A stretch of 64,000 nt of DNA from Ensifer sp. LCM 4579 (GTDB lineage Bacteria; Pseudomonadota; Alphaproteobacteria; Rhizobiales; Rhizobiaceae). This document shows, in pieces, positions 1-7,969 of the stretch; position 1 is the first letter of the stretch; every line of letters starts with the position of its first letter. The stretch lies in the NCBI RefSeq assembly GCF_001854885.1, contig NZ_MDDV01000059.1, positions 248,001-312,000 on the forward strand, given 5' to 3'. The notes beneath the pieces are model-generated. The model was not told where the DNA came from. It saw nothing but the letters and a program-made list of their open reading frames with translations, and ran no database searches. The position numbers were made by a program, and so were the translations under genes.

Positions 1-807
1 GCGCAAGCGCGCCGCGCCTTCGCCAAGGCGTTCGAGAGCCGCGGCCTTCAGGTGATTTCACTCAATGCCAACGGCAACCCGCTCCATCCAACCCAGCCGG
101 AACAGGGCGACTGCCTGAGGGACACGATCCGCATTGCCGGCGAGATGGGCATCAAGACCGTCTGCGCCATGTCCGGCCTGCCGGCAGGCCGAGAGGGCGA
201 CCTGACGCCGAACTGGGTCGTCTCTTCCTGGCCGCCGGAAACGCAGGAGATCCTGCGCTACCAGTGGGAGGAAAAGCTCCTCCCCTTCTGGACGGAGATC
301 GCCGCTCTTTCGAAAGACTGCGGTGTGGAGCGCATCGCGCTCGAGCTTCACGGCAATCAGTGCGTCTACAATGTTCCGTCGCTTCTCAAGCTCAGGACGG
401 CAGTCGGTCCCGTCATTGGGGCCAATCTCGATCCGTCGCATCTGTTCTGGATGGGAGCCGACCCACTCGGCGCAGCCGAGGCGCTCGGGGAAGCGATCTA
501 CCACGTCCATGCCAAGGATACGCTGCTCAACCCTCCGGTGCAGGCAACGACGTCGCTTTTGGAAAACGGCTCGCTCATGAACATTCCCGCCCGGAGCTGG
601 TCCTATATCACGCTCGGATTTGGCCATGGCGAGGAATGGTGGCGGCAATTCTGCTATCGCCTAAAGATGGCGGGCTATGATGACTGGCTTTCGGTCGAGC
701 ACGAAGACGTTCTGCTCAACAGCCTCGAGGGGCTGGAGAAATCCATCGCCCTGCTCAAGGGTGTGATGCCCGTTGCCGAAAGTGATTACAGACCACAGGC
801 GATCTGA
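1..807 (+). CDS. Sugar phosphate isomerase/epimerase (TIM barrel), 5' end outside window
   Basis: The frame is open from base 1, so the true start lies upstream; the visible part is 268 residues. It has the xylose-isomerase-like TIM-barrel pattern. Likely metal-binding acidic and histidine positions lie in ALELHG, in NLDPSHLFW, in YHVHAKD and near the end in LSVEHED. Enzymes of this family isomerise or epimerise sugars, often in inositol or rare-sugar catabolism; the substrate cannot be read from sequence. A truncated RpiR-type DNA-binding gene follows 109 bases downstream, and such regulators often control sugar catabolic operons. The GTG at 52 is internal, because the sequence before it also reads as family-like protein. 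Confidence 0.85.
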   Translation, partial: AQARRAFAKAFESRGLQVISLNANGNPLHPTQPEQGDCLRDTIRIAGEMGIKTVCAMSGLPAGREGDLTPNWVVSSWPPETQEILRYQWEEKLLPFWTEIAALSKDCGVERIALELHGNQCVYNVPSLLKLRTAVGPVIGANLDPSHLFWMGADPLGAAEALGEAIYHVHAKDTLLNPPVQATTSLLENGSLMNIPARSWSYITLGFGHGEEWWRQFCYRLKMAGYDDWLSVEHEDVLLNSLEGLEKSIALLKGVMPVAESDYRPQAI

Positions 808-916
808 TCCCTGGTTGGCGAATGGACGCCGTGGCGACCGAAAGTCGCCCGTGGGCACTGATAGCATGTGTCGCCATGGCTTTCGCATCGGAGCAATTGT
901 GAGAGGAAACCATGCA

Positions 917-1201
917 ATGCGCTCGGAGAAGGCCACCTGTCCGCCAAAGTCGCTCTTCGAGTTGAAATGCTTGATAGCCAAGCGACGTATCGTTCTCCCG
1001 GAGCGTTTGGAATGCGTTGTCAGAGAGGTCCTGAGAGAGCCCGAGATCGTTGCCTTCGGAAGTGCTGCTACGATCGCGCGCAAATGCCAAGTCTCCGAAA
1101 CGACCGTCCTGAGATTGCCCGGATATTTCGGCCTCAAGACATTCGCGGATCTGAGGCGCCTTTTTCAAGACCACTTGCGCGAGGTTGCATCGAAGACATA
1201 A
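917..1201 (+). CDS. Truncated RpiR-family HTH regulator (DNA-binding domain only)
   Basis: A 94-residue frame starting at ATG 917, preceded by GAGAGGAAAC. It reads as the N-terminal RpiR/HTH_6 domain: a LPERLE stretch, then EIVAFGSAATIARKCQVSETTVLR and the FADLRRLF helix. Full family members are about 280 residues with a C-terminal SIS sugar-phosphate-binding domain, which is absent. The frame stops right after the HTH domain, and a degenerate RIME repeat follows at once. It may be a remnant or a stand-alone DNA-binding protein. It probably once regulated the sugar isomerase operon upstream. Confidence 0.55.
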   Translation: MRSEKATCPPKSLFELKCLIAKRRIVLPERLECVVREVLREPEIVAFGSAATIARKCQVSETTVLRLPGYFGLKTFADLRRLFQDHLREVASKT

Positions 1202-1229
1202 GGCTCTCCGGTAATTGACCGCCAGCGTA

Positions 1230-1284
1230 GCGCATCGGCCCGAAAATCGTATCCAACTTTCCAATAAGACGCGTGGCGCTGTAA
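1230..1284. repeat. Degenerate RIME-type repeat
   Basis: GCGCATCGGCCCGAAAATCG at the left and AGACGCGTGGCGCTGTA at the right match the two ends of the 100-bp repeat found intact at 58784-58885, with the middle lost and several substitutions. It lies between the truncated RpiR gene and the M42 peptidase. Confidence 0.6.
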
Positions 1285-1331
1285 AGCGTGTCGCGTTCAA
1301 ACGTATTCGTCGCATGTCGTCGCGATCTGCT

Positions 1332-2492
1332 CTACCCCTCCTGCCCATCCTCCGGCGTCAGGTCCTGTTCGGCCTCGGGCACCTTCTGGTGCGTGAAGCC
1401 CTTGAGGCCGACCGCCGTTTCCTCCGCGTCCCTCTCGATTTCGATCTGGCTTTCGAGATAGTGCACCACCAGCTTCGCGACCGAGATCAGCGCGTGCAGG
1501 TGGATGCGCTCGTAGCCGTGCGAAGCGTCGACGCCGAAGGCGAGGAGGGCTGTGCGCACGTCGTGGCCGGCCTCGACGGCGGACGCGGCATCGGAGCGGT
1601 AGTAGCGGAAGACGTCCTTCTGGACGCGAATGCCGTTCGCGCCGCAAAGTTCGAACAGCTTCTTGCACAAATGGTAGTCGAACGGGCCGGTTTGGTCGGC
1701 CATGACGAGCGTGACGCCGAATTCCGAGGAGTTCTGGCCCGGCGCCGTGGTGCCGTTGTCGATGGCAACGAGCGAAGCGATATCGGGCGTGACCACGGCC
1801 GAGGCGCCGACGCCGACTTCCTCGCCGATGGTGAAGAGCCAATAGGTGTCGACCGGCGTCTCGACCTTTTCCCGGTTCATCGCTTCCAGCGCCGCCAGCA
1901 TCACCGCGACCCCCGCCTTGTCGTCGAGGTGCCGAGAGACGATGAAGCCGTTTTCCAGGAATTCCGGCGCGGGATCGATTGCGATGATATCGCCGACGTC
2001 GATGCCAAGCTGGGTGAGGTCGTGTTGACTGCGCGCAAGCGCGTCGACGCGCAGTTCCACATGGCGCCAGCCGCTCGGCTGGGTGTCGACCTCTTCGTTG
2101 AAGGTGTGGCCGGAGGCCTTCAGCGGCAGGATCGAACCGCGATAGGTGCCTTTGGCGGAAAAGATCGAGGCCCGGGCGCCCTCGGCAAAGCGTGCCGACC
2201 AGTGGCCGATCGGCACCAGTTCGAGCCGTCCGTTCGGCTTGAGAAGCTTGACCTGCGCGCCGAGCGTGTCGAGATGCGAGACGATGCCGCGCGCCGGCCG
2301 CCTTGCCGCGCCGGGGCGGCGGGCGCGAATGGCGCCGCGCCGTGTCAGCACCACTTCCAATCCCAACCGCTCGAGTTCGCGGGCCGTGTGGCGAACCGCC
2401 TCGTCGGTAAAACCGGTGGGACTCGCAATCGCCAGCAGCGCCTTCAGGCGAGCGACCAGGTAGTGAGGGTCGATCGATATGGCCGAACTCAT
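1332..2492 (-). CDS. M42-family metallopeptidase / M20-like hydrolase
   Basis: A 386-residue protein starting at ATG 2492 (MSSAISID). Metal-centre motifs of the M42/M20 clan are visible: SHLDTLGAQV, the bridging Asp in SRHLDDKAGV, the Glu pair in TIGEEVGVGAS, the Asp in AIDNGTTAP and a C-terminal His in DASHGYERIHLHAL. It most resembles the M42-type hydrolase found beside N-acetylglutaminylglutamine amide (NAGGN) osmoprotectant genes, but no NAGGN synthesis genes are in view. The predicted role is a cytosolic aminopeptidase or deacylase. The frame stays open far upstream, but that extension runs antisense to the RTX gene and is not credible. Confidence 0.85.
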   Translation of the reverse strand: MSSAISIDPHYLVARLKALLAIASPTGFTDEAVRHTARELERLGLEVVLTRRGAIRARRPGAARRPARGIVSHLDTLGAQVKLLKPNGRLELVPIGHWSARFAEGARASIFSAKGTYRGSILPLKASGHTFNEEVDTQPSGWRHVELRVDALARSQHDLTQLGIDVGDIIAIDPAPEFLENGFIVSRHLDDKAGVAVMLAALEAMNREKVETPVDTYWLFTIGEEVGVGASAVVTPDIASLVAIDNGTTAPGQNSSEFGVTLVMADQTGPFDYHLCKKLFELCGANGIRVQKDVFRYYRSDAASAVEAGHDVRTALLAFGVDASHGYERIHLHALISVAKLVVHYLESQIEIERDAEETAVGLKGFTHQKVPEAEQDLTPEDGQEG

Positions 2493-2921
2493 GCCGCCTT
2501 TGTCGCAAGATGCGGCGGAAGCGTCAACCGGCCGCGCCGCCCGGCCGCCGAAAAGCGTGGGCGAAGCCACGCAAGTCTCGAGTCTCCGCGGATCACGTCG
2601 CAAACGATCGACGACGATTTCTGCGCGTAGCGTCCACGCAGATCTCCTTTTGCGTGCAGGTTTTTCTTGCGGTGCAGCAATTCTCTGATAGGATGTGCTG
2701 GAAACGGTTTGCGCCCCATGGATGTATTTTGGATCTGCTGCGCTCACTGCGCGGAGATTCGCGATCACGACGACGGCCGGGTACTGCGTTGACGGTCGGC
2801 AGCCTGCTTCCGGGCACGGAATGGCCCGGGTCGTCGCGTTGAGGGGACCGGTCGAAATGATCCTGTGGAGATTTTGTAGCACCCGAATTCGAAGCTGTGC
2901 TGCTTTAGAGGAGAGAGACCC
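2493..2921. other. Intergenic region between divergent M42 and RTX-hydrolase genes
   Basis: 429 bases between two divergent genes, so both promoters should be here. No open frame is credible. A good ribosome site (AGAGGAGAGAG) lies just before 2922. I cannot point to a convincing -35/-10 pair. Confidence 0.5.
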
Positions 2922-5111
2922 ATGGCAGAAAGCCTGTTCGTCGGCGGTCCGGGCCGGGACGTCTTCTACGACGATGATGCGTCGAACACATTCGATGGCG
3001 GCGGGGGAGCGGATACGGTCAGCTATACTCGCTCCTCGGGCGGGGTCATCGCCGATCTTCAATCCGGGCATGCTTACAAATTGCTCTCGATATTGCCCTT
3101 CGGCGATTCCATCACCTACGGCGTGATCGGCAGCACGACCGATACCGAAAGCGGCGGATACCGCAAGTTCATGCTGGATCACCTCGGTGCCCTCAATGTC
3201 CATGTCGATTTCGTCGGGTCGCTCGCAAACGGCCCCGCCGATATGGAGGACCGCGACCATGAGGGGCATCGCGGCTGGACGCTCAATCAGTTGAATGGCA
3301 TCGATGAAAGCGTCCTGGCCACGACCGCTCCTGACGCCGTGCTTTTGATCGCAGGCACCAATGACAGCAGGACCGACAGCGTGCAGACGATGATCGAGGA
3401 CCTGCGCGACCTTCTGCTCAGCATGACAACCGCGGATCCCGACGTGACGGTCTTCGTCGGTTCTGTCCCGCCCGTGCGGGTCGGCCAGCAGTCGCAGGCG
3501 CGGGCCGACAAGGTCGACGCCTATAACGACGCAATGCCCGCGCTCATCGAAGAATTGGCTGCGCAGGGGCTGGACGTGGTCTTCGTCGACATGCGTGGCC
3601 TGACACAAGACGACATAACGGCGCCTCCGCTCGACAGCGGCTTGCATCCGACGGCCGAAGGCTACGAGAAAATCGCCGCCTACTGGCTGCAGGCGCTGGA
3701 GGAGCATTTCGGCCTGGACGGAGGGGGCATCGGCAGCGACCGCGACACGTTCATCAGTATCGAAAACCTGATCGGCTCGGGGTTTGACGATCGGCTGGCC
3801 GGAACTGATGGGGCCAACACCCTGGAAGGCCGCGAAGGGAACGACGTCCTCGAGGGACGCGGTGGCGCCGACGTGCTGATCGGCGGGACCGGCGCTGACG
3901 TGATGATCGGCGGCGCGGGCAACGACGTCTACTACGTCGACAATTCCGGCGACAGCACGATCGAGGAGGCTGGCGGCGGCGTGGACGAGGTTCACGCCTA
4001 TGTCGATTGGACGCTCGCCGAGCATGTCGAGAACCTGTTCCTGCGATCGGCGGTCGGTCTGGTCGGCATCGGCAATGCCGCAGCCAATACGATCATCGGC
4101 AACAGCGGGGCGAACAGGATCGAAGGGCGCGATGGAGATGACAATCTCGATGGTCGCGGCGGCGCGGACCGCATCATCGGCGGCGCTGGCAACGACACCC
4201 TGACGGGTGGCACCGGCAACGACACTTTCGTCTTTGCAATCGGCGATGGCCAGGACGTCATTACCGATTTCAACTCCTCCGGCTACGATATCCTGGAGGT
4301 CTCCGGTTATCAAAGCTACAGCGAACTCCGCCAGATCGGTGCCGACACGCTGGTCGTCTTCTCCGCGACCGATACTGTGCTCTTGAAAGGGGTCGACAGC
4401 GCGTCGCTGAGCGCTCAGGACTTCGTCTGGGCGGATGCGCCCGATGCCTACGAGCCGCCGCCCGGTTCGATCGTCGGGGATGCGGGCGACAATAGGCTTG
4501 TGGGCGCCGGCGGTGCCGACCAGATCTACGGGTTGGGCGGAAACGACGTGCTCGATGGAAGGGCCGGCGCCGACAGGCTCGTCGGCGGTATCGGCAATGA
4601 TGTCTACTATGTCGACGACATCGGCGACGAAACCCTTGAGGAGCCGGGCGGCGGGATTGACCAAACGCACGCCTATGTGAACTGGACGCTGGCGGACAAT
4701 GTCGAAACGCTGTACCTCCGCTCGGCCGCCAGTCTGAATGGCCGGGGCAATGCGCTCGCAAATACCATGACCGGCAACAGCGGCGCCAACAGGCTCGAAG
4801 GGCTCGCCGGCGACGACGTGCTTGATGGGCGTGGCGGCAATGACAGGCTCATCGGCGGCACCGGCGACGACAGTCTGACGGGCGGCACGGGCAATGACGT
4901 CTTCGTCTTCGCCGCTGGCGACGGCCGCGACACGATTACCGACTTCAACCTGTCGGGGGACGATCTCATGGAGATTTCCGGCTACCTCGGCTATCAGGAA
5001 CTGCGCCAGATCGATGGCGATACGCTTGTCGTGCTCTCAGACAGCGATACGCTCCTGTTGAAAGGCACGTCTGTCGCGAGCCTGTCTACAAGCGATTTCT
5101 TCTTTGCGTAG
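2922..5111 (+). CDS. Secreted SGNH/GDSL hydrolase with RTX calcium-binding repeats
   Basis: 729 residues with no signal peptide. Residues ~55-265 form an SGNH hydrolase: block I FGDSITYG (Ser63), block III IAGTND (~143-148), and block V with Asp and His in DSGLHPTAEGY (~235). RTX nonapeptides (GGxGxD type) occur once at the N-terminus (~8-35) and massively from ~290 to the end. This is the hallmark of type I secretion with calcium-driven folding outside the cell. The C-terminal half holds two near-identical modules, each with GNDVYYVD, a WTLA..VE segment, RTX repeats, a TDFN segment and a TLVVxS..DTxLLKG ending. It probably acts as an extracellular esterase or lipase on polysaccharide or lipid. 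No type I exporter genes are adjacent. Start ATG 2922 has a strong SD (AGAGGAGAGAG). Confidence 0.9.
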   Translation: MAESLFVGGPGRDVFYDDDASNTFDGGGGADTVSYTRSSGGVIADLQSGHAYKLLSILPFGDSITYGVIGSTTDTESGGYRKFMLDHLGALNVHVDFVGSLANGPADMEDRDHEGHRGWTLNQLNGIDESVLATTAPDAVLLIAGTNDSRTDSVQTMIEDLRDLLLSMTTADPDVTVFVGSVPPVRVGQQSQARADKVDAYNDAMPALIEELAAQGLDVVFVDMRGLTQDDITAPPLDSGLHPTAEGYEKIAAYWLQALEEHFGLDGGGIGSDRDTFISIENLIGSGFDDRLAGTDGANTLEGREGNDVLEGRGGADVLIGGTGADVMIGGAGNDVYYVDNSGDSTIEEAGGGVDEVHAYVDWTLAEHVENLFLRSAVGLVGIGNAAANTIIGNSGANRIEGRDGDDNLDGRGGADRIIGGAGNDTLTGGTGNDTFVFAIGDGQDVITDFNSSGYDILEVSGYQSYSELRQIGADTLVVFSATDTVLLKGVDSASLSAQDFVWADAPDAYEPPPGSIVGDAGDNRLVGAGGADQIYGLGGNDVLDGRAGADRLVGGIGNDVYYVDDIGDETLEEPGGGIDQTHAYVNWTLADNVETLYLRSAASLNGRGNALANTMTGNSGANRLEGLAGDDVLDGRGGNDRLIGGTGDDSLTGGTGNDVFVFAAGDGRDTITDFNLSGDDLMEISGYLGYQELRQIDGDTLVVLSDSDTLLLKGTSVASLSTSDFFFA

Positions 5112-5227
5112 ATGAGGGCAATCCCACAAACAATTGAGGGTTGTTAATCCTTCTGGGTTACGCACAATGCCCCTGGTCTGAAAATGCCGATCGGTCGTTT
5201 CGGCCGTTCGGGCACCGGAGGCTAGCA

Positions 5228-6271
5228 ATGCGCCAAACTTGGCTCGACGTCGCCAAGGGCGTCGGCATCGTTCTCGTCGTCCTGGCCCACGTCCTTACCC
5301 ACAGCAAATGGCAATCGGCACCGTGGGTCTATTTCGCGATCTCGCTGTTTTTCATGCCGTTCTTCTTCGTGATCTCCGGCTATCTCTTCACCGTATCCGA
5401 TCGTCAGGTCCTGCTGGCGAAGCGGATACGTGGTCTCCTGATCCCGTATGCGGCATTTCTTGGCCTCATCATTGTGGGCATGCTAGTGGCCGACGTTCTT
5501 CACGGCGAGACGCCGGCGCCCTGGCAGGTTAGGCATCTGATGACGGACGCCGTTCTAGGCGGCCGATACCTGACCCGGGAACTCGGTGTCTTCTGGTTCG
5601 TCACCTGCCTTTTTGCGACCCAGATTCTCTACAATGAGGTCGCGCTTCATACCAAAGGACCGACCGATCCAGTCATGCTGATCTTCGTGGCAGGCTCTGT
5701 CGTCCTTGCTTATGTCATCCAGGCCTTCTGGCCGGATATCCGCTCGCCTCTTGCCCTCAGTCATGTGCCGCTCGCCATCGGCGCCTTCTGGTTCGGGCAC
5801 CTGCTGCGCGAAGGAAAGCTGGACACCATTGCGATTACCTTGGCTGCTTTTGCCGTTTTCGGTGTCTCCGTTGCCGCGGCCTCGGCGGGAATCGACTTCG
5901 CCTTCAGCATGAAGAACATCAAATTTGGACCGCCCATCCTGGGCCTGCTGCTTGCGCTTGCCATCTCCGCGGCCATGCTCGGCTTCATTCGCCTTTTCTT
6001 TCATGGCGCCGCCGACGTGCTGGCGCCGGTTGCCGAGCTTGGCAAGGCTTCGCTGGTCATCATGTTCGCTCACCAATTCGTCCATTTCACTCTGCGCGAA
6101 TCGGGGCTGACCTCGGATATTCCGCTGATTGTTCTTTCGATCGGGCTGCCCTATCTCCTCTATCGGCTGCTGAAGTCGTCGGCTGTTCTGTCTCCGTGGT
6201 TCCTGGGGCAGGGATCGCTGTCGTTCAGTATCGACCGGATGCGGCGGACGCTCGCCAGCCGCGCGAGATGA
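5228..6271 (+). CDS. Acyltransferase family 3 membrane protein
   Basis: 347 residues from ATG 5228, preceded by CCGGAGG. The N-terminus has the family signature RQTWLDVAKGVGIVLVVLAHV, with the conserved His in the first membrane helix; about ten hydrophobic segments follow. Acyl_transf_3 proteins O-acylate surface sugars such as exopolysaccharide, LPS or Nod factor, using acyl-CoA across the inner membrane. It lies 116 bases after the RTX hydrolase in the same direction. The acceptor is unknown. The short size and the LDVAKGxGI motif are close to the fucose 4-O-acetylase-like subgroup. Confidence 0.85.
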   Translation: MRQTWLDVAKGVGIVLVVLAHVLTHSKWQSAPWVYFAISLFFMPFFFVISGYLFTVSDRQVLLAKRIRGLLIPYAAFLGLIIVGMLVADVLHGETPAPWQVRHLMTDAVLGGRYLTRELGVFWFVTCLFATQILYNEVALHTKGPTDPVMLIFVAGSVVLAYVIQAFWPDIRSPLALSHVPLAIGAFWFGHLLREGKLDTIAITLAAFAVFGVSVAAASAGIDFAFSMKNIKFGPPILGLLLALAISAAMLGFIRLFFHGAADVLAPVAELGKASLVIMFAHQFVHFTLRESGLTSDIPLIVLSIGLPYLLYRLLKSSAVLSPWFLGQGSLSFSIDRMRRTLASRAR

Positions 6272-6449
6272 GATTGGCGCCGACGAGGGCCGCTTAGGGA
6301 CAATGCTCGCAACCCTGGGGTGGATTTCTCTTGATCTTCTCCCCGTTTTAAGAGAGATTGTGCAGTGCACAAGGTCGGCAGCGGGCGCTTGGCTGCCGGC
6401 GCCTCCGATGGTATCAGATGCCTCGAACCCAGCAGGGGGATGAACCGGA

Positions 6450-6638
6450 ATGTTTCGCGACATGCCTGTTTACAAGAAACTGATCGCGCTCGGTGCTGTC
6501 GTCGTCGCCTTGGTCGGCGTTTTCGATGCGCTTGCCAATCTGCCCGTCGTCTCCGGCTGTTCGTTCTATGGCAATTGCGATTTGGCCGACGCCTCGACGC
6601 CGCCGACGGACCTCGGCAACGATCCGGTGGCGCAATGA
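6450..6638 (+). CDS. Small single-span membrane protein, unknown function
   Basis: 62 residues beginning MFRDMPVYKKLIALGAVVVA, with one hydrophobic helix (~9-33) and two cysteines in SGCSFYGNC. SD CAGCAGGGGGA precedes the ATG. Its stop overlaps the start of the DCC-type oxidoreductase (ATGA, 6635-6638), so translation is probably coupled. The two cysteines in the exported tail could be a substrate or partner of that thiol enzyme; this is inference. Confidence 0.65.
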   Translation: MFRDMPVYKKLIALGAVVVALVGVFDALANLPVVSGCSFYGNCDLADASTPPTDLGNDPVAQ

Positions 6639-7051
6639 GCAGGTCCGAAAAAGGGGCACTCATCGTTTATGACGGCGATTGCGTGTTCTGTCAGAACTAT
6701 GTCCGTTTCATGCGACTGCGTGACGCCGTGGGCCCGGTCGAACTGCTCGATGCCCGCTCGGGTGATCCGCGCGTCGCCGCCTTTCAACGTGCGGGCTATG
6801 ATCTGAACGAAGGCATGCTCTTCGTCTTCGACGATCGCGTCTATCACGGAGACGAGGCCGTCAATCTGTTGGCAATTCTCAGTTCGCCATCTTCGCTGTT
6901 CGGCTGGCTCAATCGTGCGATCCTTTCGAGCCGGCTGGCCGCGCGGCTGATCTACCCCGCGCTCAAGCTCGGGCGCCGCATCACGCTACGCCTGCGCGGC
7001 CGTCCGCTCATCCCGGCCGATCTCGACCACTCGCCCGAACGGGGCTGGTGA
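6635..7051 (+). CDS. DCC-family thiol-disulfide oxidoreductase (DUF393)
   Basis: 138 residues. The N-terminal YDGDCVFCQNYVRFM is the defining DxDCxxC motif of the DUF393/DCC family (thioredoxin-like redox proteins). The rest, with LDARSGDPRVAAFQRAGYDL and a basic C-terminus, fits the family length. The start ATG 6635 overlaps the stop of the small membrane gene upstream. In other bacteria this family often occurs next to or fused with HTTM-domain membrane proteins; an HTTM-like protein lies nearby at 7970-9448 on the other strand. Confidence 0.85.
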   Translation: MSRSEKGALIVYDGDCVFCQNYVRFMRLRDAVGPVELLDARSGDPRVAAFQRAGYDLNEGMLFVFDDRVYHGDEAVNLLAILSSPSSLFGWLNRAILSSRLAARLIYPALKLGRRITLRLRGRPLIPADLDHSPERGW

Positions 7052-7083
7052 CCCGAGACGGTCTTCGGGCGCATGCGTCGGAG

Positions 7084-7172
7084 TCATGGCAGCACTTCGC
7101 CGGGATAAACGCCCCAAATGTCCTGCTGCCTGACATAGCCGCTCCGCCGTCCTTTCCAGACACACGGCACTG
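7084..7172 (-). pseudogene. Displaced C-terminal piece of the SH3 gene
   Basis: In the minus frame ending at 7084 the sequence reads CVWKGRRSGYVRQQDIWGVYPGEVLP, followed by a stop. This is the expected end of an SH3_3/DUF1058-type protein, and it lies just beyond the RIME repeat that interrupts the gene at 7224-7700. It is in a different frame and has no start of its own, so it is an inactivated fragment. Confidence 0.7.
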
Positions 7173-7275
7173 GCGCATCGGCCCGGAAATCGTACGCGAT
7201 TTTCGGAAGCTCAATGCGCAGATTCAAAGAGCTGCAGCGACCTTTGCGCGTCTGAAAAGACGCGCGGCGCTGTAG
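7173..7275 (-). repeat. RIME repeat inserted in the SH3 gene
   Basis: About 103 bp running from GCGCATCGGCCCGGAAATCG to CGCGCGGCGCTGTAG. It contains two hairpin-forming parts: GATTTTCGG paired with the CGAAAATC-like left end, and GTCTGAAAAGAC. It is almost identical to 58784-58885. It sits inside the coding sequence of the SH3 protein. Confidence 0.85.
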
Positions 7276-7700
7276 GTGCCACTGCAGGACCGCAGGCAAA
7301 CGACAAGCCCCGTCCCCAGTCGAGCCGCGACGGGCGCAATAGACGAAGCATGATCGCGCATGGGAACGTAGCCCTCTTTCCAAGGAGCGATCGCACCGGT
7401 CCGACGACCCGACAGAAGTCCGTGATACATCCACCCGACCGTGCCGTCCTGATCTCTTACTTTTCGCCAATTGCCATATTCGGCAAGGATCTCCAGCGGT
7501 AAACCGGGCGAAAGGTACAGCCATTTCACCGTGTATTCCGTTCCGGGCCCGACGCGCATGTTTGCGCGCTCGGCGCCGAGCGAGACGTAGCGCGGGATGG
7601 GCAGGCCCGTTACGCGGCCGTTGATGGGAGCGGCACCGGCAGGTACGGCGGAAATGGCCGCAAGGAATAGACAAAAAAGTGCTCTGAACAAGGCTCTCAC
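7224..7700 (-). CDS. SH3-domain periplasmic protein, 3' end replaced by a RIME repeat
   Basis: 158 residues from ATG 7700. A signal peptide (MRALFRALFCLFLAAISAVPAGA) precedes an SH3 type 3 domain: VSLGAERANMRVGPGTEYTVKWLY, then YGNWRKVRDQDGTVGWMYHGLLSG. A second SH3 half begins (ARLGTGLVVCLRSCSG). At GTY the reading frame enters the RIME repeat, which supplies about 17 foreign residues and the stop. The lost end is still recognisable at 7084-7172. Such proteins bind cell-wall or other ligands in the periplasm. The second SH3 domain is broken, so the gene may be non-functional or retain only domain one. Confidence 0.8.
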   Translation of the reverse strand: MRALFRALFCLFLAAISAVPAGAAPINGRVTGLPIPRYVSLGAERANMRVGPGTEYTVKWLYLSPGLPLEILAEYGNWRKVRDQDGTVGWMYHGLLSGRRTGAIAPWKEGYVPMRDHASSIAPVAARLGTGLVVCLRSCSGTYSAARLFRRAKVAAAL

Positions 7701-7969
7701 TAGGTGTCAGGCAATGGGCATGTCCCCGAGCGGGACGAGGAGAAGGCGTCCGATTGGATCGGATCCGGGCGTCACTTCAAAAACAGGGATGATGACGTGA
7801 TGTCAATGCTTCACAAGCCAGAGGCTGTTATCGGCCCTGGGGTGCCGTGGTGGATCGTGTAGCGGGCATATCTTGACGATTCCAGTCCTTTCGGCAAATC
7901 TGCCTGCACCGGAGTCTGGTCCAGGCAGACGCGTGTCGCGGCAAGAGACCGTCCGTCGGGCGACGAGCC

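Noticed and set aside
1215..2630. Long plus-strand frame opposite the M42 peptidase
   Set aside because: It mirrors a clear enzyme on the other strand and has no recognisable motif.
2493..4670. Upstream extension of the M42 peptidase frame to more than 1100 codons
   Set aside because: It runs antisense to the RTX hydrolase; open frames opposite GC-rich RTX repeats are a composition artefact, and the family start is at 2492.
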